A stretch of DNA of 64,000 nt from Mycobacterium syngnathidarum (GTDB taxonomy: Bacteria; Actinomycetota; Actinomycetes; Mycobacteriales; Mycobacteriaceae), in assembly GCF_001942625.1 (NCBI RefSeq), contig NZ_MLCL01000062.1, forward strand, positions 124,001 through 188,000. The letters run 5' to 3'. The notes below the pieces were generated by a model. The model searched no databases and was not told the DNA's origin. It saw only the letters and a list, made by a program, of their open reading frames with translations. Position numbers and translations under genes: made by a program. This document shows positions 59,036 through 64,000 of the stretch, in pieces (positions within the stretch are counted from its first letter, which is position 1; every line of letters begins with the position of its first letter).

Positions 59036-59848
59036 ATGGATTTCGCTGACTACCAGCAGCTGACGCTGACCCGGCGGGACAACGGCGTCCTCCTGATCAC
59101 GCTGAACCGGCCGGAGAAGTACAACGCCGCCGACGAGGGCATGCACACCGAGCTCGCCAACATCTGGAAGGACGTCGCGGCCGACCCGCAGACCCGGGTC
59201 GCGGTGATCACCGGTGCCGGCAAGGCTTTCAGCGCGGGCGGTGACCTGGCCATGGTGGAACGCATGGCGGGCGACTACGACCGGGTCTCACACATGCTCA
59301 CCGAGATGAGCGACCTGGTCTACAACATGATCAACTGCGACAAGCCGATCGTGTCCGCGATCAACGGCGTCGCGGTCGGGGCAGGGGCGGTTGCCGCCCT
59401 ACTGGCCGACATCGCGATCATTGCCGAGGACGCCCGGATCGGCGACGGACACGTCAAGCTCGGTGTGGCCGCCGGCGACCATGCCGCCATCATCTGGCCA
59501 CTGCTGGCCGGAACGGCCAAGGCCAAGTATTACTTGATGACCGGCGAGATGATCGACGGTGTCGAAGCCGAGCGGATCGGGATGGTCGCCAAAGCCCTTC
59601 CGCGCGAGGAGGTTCTGGATGAGGCATTGCGAATCGCCGACAATCTGGCCACCAGCGCCCAACAGGCGGTCCGACTGACCAAGCGTGCGCTCAACAACTG
59701 GCTGCGCACTGCGGGGCCGATCTTCGACCAGTCCGCGGCCTACGAGATGTTGACCTTCCTGGGACCCGACGTGATGGAGGGCTACACCGCGCTGCGCGAA
59801 AAGCGCACGCCACACTTCCCGTCGGCGCAGCCGGAGAAAGATCAGTAG
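59036..59848 (+). CDS. Enoyl-CoA hydratase/isomerase
   Basis: 270 residues, crotonase fold. The first oxyanion-hole strand is [16 protein letters not shown] and the second region [20 protein letters not shown]; a Glu in the usual catalytic loop is not obvious ([20 protein letters not shown]), so it could be an isomerase or a divergent hydratase. Acts on acyl-CoAs. GACAGGAGGGACA precedes ATG 59036. Convergent with a TetR gene whose end it overlaps by seven bases. Confidence 0.88.
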   Translation: MDFADYQQLTLTRRDNGVLLITLNRPEKYNAADEGMHTELANIWKDVAADPQTRVAVITGAGKAFSAGGDLAMVERMAGDYDRVSHMLTEMSDLVYNMINCDKPIVSAINGVAVGAGAVAALLADIAIIAEDARIGDGHVKLGVAAGDHAAIIWPLLAGTAKAKYYLMTGEMIDGVEAERIGMVAKALPREEVLDEALRIADNLATSAQQAVRLTKRALNNWLRTAGPIFDQSAAYEMLTFLGPDVMEGYTALREKRTPHFPSAQPEKDQ

Positions 59849-60450
59849 AACAGGCACAACGCACGGTCGACAATCGCACCACGCAACTCGGCGCGACCGT
59901 GCATACCCGGCCCGATCCATACCGAGGACTGGTTGAGGATGCCGTGCAGGCACTGCAACGCGACATTGATGTCAGGACAGGTGAATTCGCCTGCGGCGAC
60001 GCCGCGTTTCACCACCCTGCGGAACACCGCGTCGTGGCGGCGCCGCATGTCCTTGATCGGCTCGTCGAAGGCCTCGGGCCAGCCGCGGGGCCAGGAGAAC
60101 AACGTGGCCACTTCAGGCGCGGTTTCGGTGAGGATGCGGATCTGTTCGTCGATCAGGGTCGCGAGGTGCTCACGCGGGCCGACGTCTCCCAGGGCCTCCT
60201 CGCGCGCGGTCAGCCGCTGCAGGACTTGCCGGGTGAGAGTCTCCAACGCTGCGGCCACCAGCACGTCCTTCGACGAAAAGTAGTGGTAGAGCGTGGCCTT
60301 GGCGATGTCGGTCTGCTCGGCGACCTCTTCGAGGCTCATCCCCTGATAGCCGGACTCGGTCAGGATGCGGGTGGCCGTCTGGACGATCTCGGCCTTACGC
60401 CGGTCACGACGGCGCGCCACGCGACTGACGCCCGCGGGCTGATCGACCAC
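59842..60450 (-). CDS. TetR-family regulator
   Basis: 202 residues. Helix-turn-helix MSLEEVAEQTDIAKATLYHY FSSKD in the first 60 residues and a helical C-terminal effector domain. GTG 60450; 19 bases upstream is a perfect 22-base palindrome, most likely its own operator. Related half-sites precede the adjacent enoyl-CoA hydratase, so it probably controls acyl-CoA metabolism. Confidence 0.9.
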   Translation of the reverse strand: MVDQPAGVSRVARRRDRRKAEIVQTATRILTESGYQGMSLEEVAEQTDIAKATLYHYFSSKDVLVAAALETLTRQVLQRLTAREEALGDVGPREHLATLIDEQIRILTETAPEVATLFSWPRGWPEAFDEPIKDMRRRHDAVFRRVVKRGVAAGEFTCPDINVALQCLHGILNQSSVWIGPGMHGRAELRGAIVDRALCLFY

Positions 60451-60468
60451 GCACCCATCCTAACGAGG

Positions 60469-60490
60469 TGCGGTCGACTATTCGACCGCA
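60469..60490. promoter_or_regulatory. Perfect palindrome, TetR operator
   Basis: TGCGGTCGA and TCGACCGCA, nine-base arms with spacer CTAT, lying between the TetR gene start (60450) and the XRE gene stop (60499). Expected autoregulatory operator. Confidence 0.75.
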
Positions 60491-60498
60491 TGGACGAT

Positions 60499-61344
60499 TC
60501 AGAACGATGGCGCACCGATCACCGAGAGCAGCTGCAGCTTCTCGTAGCTCTCGCTGCCCGGTACCGCGGTGTAGACCAGCAGCGAGTGAGATTGATCGGG
60601 GTCCAGCAGGACCTGGCAGTTGAGCTCCAGGCTCCCGACCTCAGGGTGCTGATAACGCTTCGTGTCCCGCGGTCTGATTCCGACCTCGTGCCGGTCCCAC
60701 AGAAGCCTGAACTCTTCGCTTTGGGCGGTGAGCAGTTCGGCGAATCGAGCGGCCTTGGACCCCGGCCCACGTAGAGCGAGCACTCCACGAAGCCCGGAAA
60801 CGTACATGCGCGAGTAGAACTCGTGGTCCTCGCGCGGATAGAGGTCGCGCACCGACGGATCGGTGAACCAGCGGTACCCGATGCTGCGTGCCGGGCCGGT
60901 GTACCGGCGCAGATCGCCCACGAGGGCCACGCCGAGCGGAGTCTGGCGCAGGGTCTCCCCCAACTCGCTGACGATCTCGGCCGGGGTGTCGGTGAGCCGG
61001 TCGAAGATTCGCAGCATGCCGGGGCTGATGTGGCCACTGCTCGACCCGCGCACGGGCGGTTGATGCCCGGCAAGGCGGAAGAGGTGGTCGCGCTCGTCAA
61101 GTGACAAATGCAGTCCTTGCGCGATCGAGGCGATCATCTGCTCCGAAGGCTGCGGGCCGCGTTCCCGCTCCAGACGCGAGTAGTAGTCCGTCGACATGTG
61201 GCACAGCACGGCGACTTCCTCGCGCCGCAGCCCTCTCGTTCGCCGGCGTTGTCCGCGCGGGAGCCCGACGTCCTCGGGCTGTAAGGCCCCGCGACGGCGG
61301 ACGAGGAATTCCGCCAGCCCGGCTCGATCGATCACGCCCGCCAT
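60499..61344 (-). CDS. XRE-family regulator with MmyB-like ligand-binding domain
   Basis: 281 residues. An N-terminal Cro/C1 helix-turn-helix ([34 protein letters not shown]) is followed by a PAS-like MmyB domain ([58 protein letters not shown]) reported to bind fatty-acid-like ligands. In actinobacteria such regulators usually sit opposite an SDR they control, as here. ATG 61344; the open frame further upstream is antisense to that SDR. Confidence 0.9.
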   Translation of the reverse strand: MAGVIDRAGLAEFLVRRRGALQPEDVGLPRGQRRRTRGLRREEVAVLCHMSTDYYSRLERERGPQPSEQMIASIAQGLHLSLDERDHLFRLAGHQPPVRGSSSGHISPGMLRIFDRLTDTPAEIVSELGETLRQTPLGVALVGDLRRYTGPARSIGYRWFTDPSVRDLYPREDHEFYSRMYVSGLRGVLALRGPGSKAARFAELLTAQSEEFRLLWDRHEVGIRPRDTKRYQHPEVGSLELNCQVLLDPDQSHSLLVYTAVPGSESYEKLQLLSVIGAPSF

Positions 61345-61422
61345 TTTCTCCCGGGCCGGATCGCTCAGCCAGGGATCGACAGGCCGTGGATACGGCAGGG
61401 TCGGGTGGGCAATCTTGAGCAC

Positions 61423-62364
61423 ATGCCACACGATGACAACCTCACGATCGACGACCTGTCTGGAAAACGTGCGGTGGTGACCGGCGCGAGCGACGGTATC
61501 GGCCTCGGTATCGCGACGAGGCTGGCCGGAGCGGGCGCTGACGTGGTCATGCCGGTCCGCAATGCCCGCAAGGGCGAGGTGGCCGCCGCCAAGATCCGCG
61601 AACAGCATCCGGACGCGAAGCTGACACTGGAGCAGCTCGACCTGTCCTCCCTGGCGTCGGTGGCAGCGCTCGGCCAGAAGCTGTGCGCCGAGGGCGCTGC
61701 GATCCACGTACTCGTCAACAACGCCGGGGTGATGACCCCGCCGGATCGGCAGACCACAGCCGACGGGTTCGAATTGCAGTTCGGCACGAACCACCTGGGC
61801 CACTTCGCGCTCACGGCCCATCTGCTGCCCCTGCTGCGGGCCGGCCGGGCACGGGTGACGTCGCAGACCAGCGTGGCCGCGCGCAGCGGCACCATCAACT
61901 GGGATGACCTGAACTGGGAGCACTCCTACGACGGCATGGCGGCTTACCGGCAGTCCAAGATCGCGGTCGGGTTGTTCGGACTTGAGCTCAGCCGTCGCAG
62001 CGCCGCGGCGGGTTGGGGAATCACCAGCAATATCTCCCATCCTGGCGTCGCCCCGACCAACCTGCTGGCGGCGCGTCCGGAAGTGGGCCGGGCCAAGGAC
62101 ACCGTCGGTGTACGTCTGATCCGCTGGTTCTCCGCGCGCGGCCTCCTCGTGGGCACCGTGGACAGCGCGAAACAGCCCGCACTGATGGCGGCAACCTCCG
62201 CCCAGGCCAGGGACGGCGCGTTTTACGGGCCCCAATGGCCAGGGCACGTCGGCGGCCCTCCCGGTGAACAGAAACTCTGGAAGCCGCTGCGCGACAACGA
62301 GGGCGCCGCGCGTCTGTGGACGGTTTCGGAGAAGCTCACCGGCGCTACTTTCGCGTCGGAGTAG
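61423..62364 (+). CDS. Short-chain dehydrogenase/reductase divergent from the XRE regulator
   Basis: 313 residues. TGASDGIG at 20-27, NNAGVM, and YxxxK as Tyr175/Lys179 (YRQSK) with the catalytic Ser region [10 protein letters not shown]. Same retinol-dehydrogenase-like subtype as the SDR at 26096 ([20 protein letters not shown]). ATG 61423 is used; GTG 61405 is in frame. The 78-base gap to the divergent regulator must hold both promoters, so it is the likely target of that regulator. Confidence 0.9.
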   Translation: MPHDDNLTIDDLSGKRAVVTGASDGIGLGIATRLAGAGADVVMPVRNARKGEVAAAKIREQHPDAKLTLEQLDLSSLASVAALGQKLCAEGAAIHVLVNNAGVMTPPDRQTTADGFELQFGTNHLGHFALTAHLLPLLRAGRARVTSQTSVAARSGTINWDDLNWEHSYDGMAAYRQSKIAVGLFGLELSRRSAAAGWGITSNISHPGVAPTNLLAARPEVGRAKDTVGVRLIRWFSARGLLVGTVDSAKQPALMAATSAQARDGAFYGPQWPGHVGGPPGEQKLWKPLRDNEGAARLWTVSEKLTGATFASE

Positions 62365-62388
62365 TAGGCGCAGTCCAGCTGGCCATGA

Positions 62389-62517
62389 TGCTCAACGCGC
62401 GTCGGCGAGAAGGACCTGCACTGGATCACCGGAACCGACCGGAGATTCGACGGTTACAACTACTTCGGCGTCCACCCCGAGATTCCGATCGAGTGGTTCG
62501 ACAAATACGTGAAGTGA
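62389..62517 (+). pseudogene. C-terminal remnant of an alpha/beta hydrolase
   Basis: After an in-frame stop at 62386 the frame reads GEKDLHWITGTDRRFDGYNY then FGVHPEIPIEWFDKYVK and stop. This is the typical C-terminal end of YcjY/dienelactone-hydrolase-like alpha/beta hydrolases, which carry the catalytic His elsewhere; the rest of the gene is absent. It lies directly after the SDR stop, so a hydrolase gene was probably deleted here. The following bases to 62649 show nothing. Confidence 0.6.
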
Positions 62518-62649
62518 TCTTCCGGCCGCGCCGGAACCACTGCGGGTTCTTTCCAGCGCACTGTGACGAGCATGTCGGCTTCTGTGATGATGTGCCCGCC
62601 ACATCACGACAGGCTGCACGTTCGTCACAGTGTCCAGATGACCATCCGG

Positions 62650-63306
62650 CTAGGTCTGCGACATCCGGGCGCGAGCCACCTGCGCCGCCCCGCTACCGGT
62701 GATCACCCAAAGGGTTGCAAGTTGCGCGATGAAATCGTCGAGGGACAGGTCGACGCCGCGGTTCACGTATTCCAAGATGGCGTCGGCTGTCCCGCCGACG
62801 ATGAACGCGGGCGCCACCTTCGCCAGCGGATCGGTCTCCAACTCGACGCCGTGCACAGTGCGACCGTGATCGATGAGCACGTCGGTGAGCCGGTGCATGA
62901 CGGTGGTGCGATGAGTATCGAGCTCTGGCGACGCCCCGACGCCGCCCAGCAGGACACGTGCGCGTCGGGGGTCGTCAACCAATGACCGGACTGCGGCCGC
63001 CACACTCGCCAACGCCTGGGCCTCCAACGGCTGGTCCACGGCGGCGTCCGCAGCCGCTACCGTCACGCTCCGCAAGCCTTCGGCGAGATCGTCGACGACC
63101 GCAGCTGCCAGTGCATCGAGATCGGTGAAGCTCTCGTAGAAGTAGCGCTTGTTGAGATTGGCGGCGGTGCAAAGCTTATCGACCGTCGCACCGCGCCACT
63201 CGTTGCGCGCCATCACCTCAAGCGCCGCATCGAGCAGCCGTTCGCGCCGCTGCCGCCGGCGGTCGTCCGCCGATTGACCGCCGTACGCGCGATTGGTCGT
63301 TGACAC
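62650..63306 (-). CDS. TetR-family regulator
   Basis: 218 residues. Helix-turn-helix ATVDKLCTAANLNKRYFYES FTDLD within the first 70 residues, then a helical effector domain. GTG 63306 or the adjacent GTG 63309 is chosen; longer frames run into the operator region and past it. Divergent from the gene at 63380, with two similar palindromic sites between, so it most likely represses both genes. Confidence 0.88.
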   Translation of the reverse strand: MSTTNRAYGGQSADDRRRQRRERLLDAALEVMARNEWRGATVDKLCTAANLNKRYFYESFTDLDALAAAVVDDLAEGLRSVTVAAADAAVDQPLEAQALASVAAAVRSLVDDPRRARVLLGGVGASPELDTHRTTVMHRLTDVLIDHGRTVHGVELETDPLAKVAPAFIVGGTADAILEYVNRGVDLSLDDFIAQLATLWVITGSGAAQVARARMSQT

Positions 63307-63320
63307 CACGCGTGCATTCT

Positions 63321-63336
63321 GGCACGGTTCTGTACC
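63321..63336. promoter_or_regulatory. TetR operator, site 1
   Basis: GGCACGGTTCTGTACC: imperfect palindrome of the form GGyACG-N4-yGTrCC. A second copy lies 24 bases on. Confidence 0.65.
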
Positions 63337-63344
63337 AGATATTA

Positions 63345-63360
63345 GGCACGATTCCGTACC
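63345..63360. promoter_or_regulatory. TetR operator, site 2
   Basis: GGCACGATTCCGTACC: same pattern as site 1 with better symmetry, and both are followed by AGAT. It lies 20 bases before ATG 63380. Confidence 0.65.
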
Positions 63361-63379
63361 AGATTCGAGAGAGGTGCCC

Positions 63380-64000
63380 ATGGCCACCGCAGAAACTCAG
63401 GCGCAAGGCGCCAACGACACATCGGACCCGGCCAAGGTGTCGGTGTTGGACGACCTACTCGAGTTGTCACTGACCTCACCGGTGCTGGCGCGCCACCAGG
63501 GCTGGGAATACCTGCAGGACCTCGGCAAGGCCGGGCGCCGCGATCAACTCGCCGCACTCTTCGAACGCGGGCAGGCACCCGAAGGGCCACACGGCGCCCT
63601 GGAAGGGCTGATCGTCGGCAACCTGTTCGGCATCCCCGAGGCGTACCTGGCCAATCCGCTGCTGAAGATCGACCCGACCTGGCGCGGAAAGACATTCAAC
63701 ACAGACACGGGTTTCAACCGTCTTGCCCCGTTGGCCAAGTACGCGATGCGGGTCATCGCACCCCTGTATCGCGGACTCCGCCGGGCCGGATCCGAGATGG
63801 TGGGATTCGAATTCACCCACCGCATCGACACGGCGGCCATCCCGCCGTACATCAAAGTGCGTGCGCTGGACTACAGCCCGGCTGAGTTTCGAAACCCGAG
63901 CGTTCGCACGTTCCCGATCAAACGGACCCGCGACGAAGTCGTGGAGCTGCTGCCCGGCCTCTATCTCGGGCGTGCCCTGCTAAAAATGCACAGCGGGGAG
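63380..64000 (+). CDS. Unknown protein, cut by the window end
   Basis: The frame from ATG 63380 (GAGAGAGGTGCCC upstream) stays open to base 64000, giving at least 207 residues. Composition is normal for a cytosolic or membrane-associated protein: YLANPLLKIDPTWRGKTF, FNRLAPLAKYAMRVIAPLYR, and GFEFTHRIDTAAIPPYIKVR. No signal peptide or known motif is recognised. It shares a 73-base divergent gap and twin operators with the TetR gene, so it is probably the target of that regulator, perhaps in lipid or xenobiotic metabolism, but that is inference. Confidence 0.7.
   Translation, partial: MATAETQAQGANDTSDPAKVSVLDDLLELSLTSPVLARHQGWEYLQDLGKAGRRDQLAALFERGQAPEGPHGALEGLIVGNLFGIPEAYLANPLLKIDPTWRGKTFNTDTGFNRLAPLAKYAMRVIAPLYRGLRRAGSEMVGFEFTHRIDTAAIPPYIKVRALDYSPAEFRNPSVRTFPIKRTRDEVVELLPGLYLGRALLKMHSGE

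Overview
This is a GC-rich window of a Mycobacterium chromosome, most likely a fast-growing mycobacterium. Three things point there: mycobacterial gene families (an MPT63-like antigen, the LpqT, LpqU and LpqN lipoproteins, RpfB, Pks16, and a cAMP-gated acetyltransferase), frequent GTG/TTG starts with ATGA or GTGA overlaps, and gene order. From about 5.3 kb to 56.7 kb the backbone follows the M. tuberculosis Rv1026-to-Rv0998 block in inverted orientation: ppx2, DUF501 gene, ftsB, eno, lpqU, mazG, mfd, a tetR, glmU, prsA, lpqT, rplY, pth, pks16, ispE, ksgA, rpfB, tatD, metG, pabB, rsmI, pmt, arcA, an alkB-like gene, Rv0999-like lipoproteins and pat. This synteny is recalled from knowledge of M. 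tuberculosis, not computed here.

Layout. 0-4 kb: a ZIP-type transporter, then a tightly overlapping cassette of an Lgt-like membrane protein, a small Pro-rich membrane protein and a radical-SAM enzyme resembling the archaeal lipid cross-linking family (COG1964/Tes). 4-5.1 kb: an MPT63-like secreted protein with a long Ala/Pro tail. 5.3-9.6 kb: the ppx2-DUF501-ftsB-eno block and lpqU. 9.8-13.3 kb: a complete efeUOB iron-uptake operon. 13.5-21.3 kb: mazG, a secreted NVPxV-repeat protein, mfd, an SRPBCC/ArsR pair and a TetR. 21.3-28.4 kb: tRNA-Gln, glmU, a DUF559 gene flanked by 48-base repeats, prsA, an arsC-like gene, lpqT, an SDR, rplY and pth. 28.5-35.6 kb: accessory genes (DUF4333 lipoprotein, large LuxR ATPase, Fe-S reductase, two small secreted proteins) then pks16. 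35.9-40.9 kb: ispE, a soluble non-RD Ser/Thr kinase on the opposite strand, ksgA, rpfB and tatD. 40.9-52.5 kb: metG, gdhA, an ECF41 sigma factor with its oxidoreductase partner, pabB, rsmI, pmt, arcA, soxR and an AlkB-like gene. 52.5-58.4 kb: lipoproteins, an AroE-like enzyme, pat, an orphan modA and a type VII secretion pair. 58.4-64 kb: a decayed accessory region with an SDR pseudogene, a hydrolase remnant, an enoyl-CoA hydratase and three regulators, each next to a gene it probably controls.

The core genes serve cell-wall precursor supply (glmU, ispE), protein O-mannosylation (pmt), dormancy exit (rpfB), translation and rRNA modification (metG, rplY, pth, ksgA, rsmI), repair (mfd, mazG) and metabolism (eno, prsA, gdhA, pabB). 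The accessory cassettes carry clear local control signals: twin ArsR palindromes, a SoxR-type box, a 16-base-spaced ECF41 promoter, twin TetR-type boxes and several unexplained palindromes. Intergenic spaces also hold at least three classes of long palindromic repeat. The best candidates for undescribed biology are the Lgt-like/radical-SAM cassette at 0.9-3.8 kb, the repeat-bounded DUF559 gene at 22.9-24.0 kb, and the 61-base palindromic element seen twice (5.2 and 50.2 kb).
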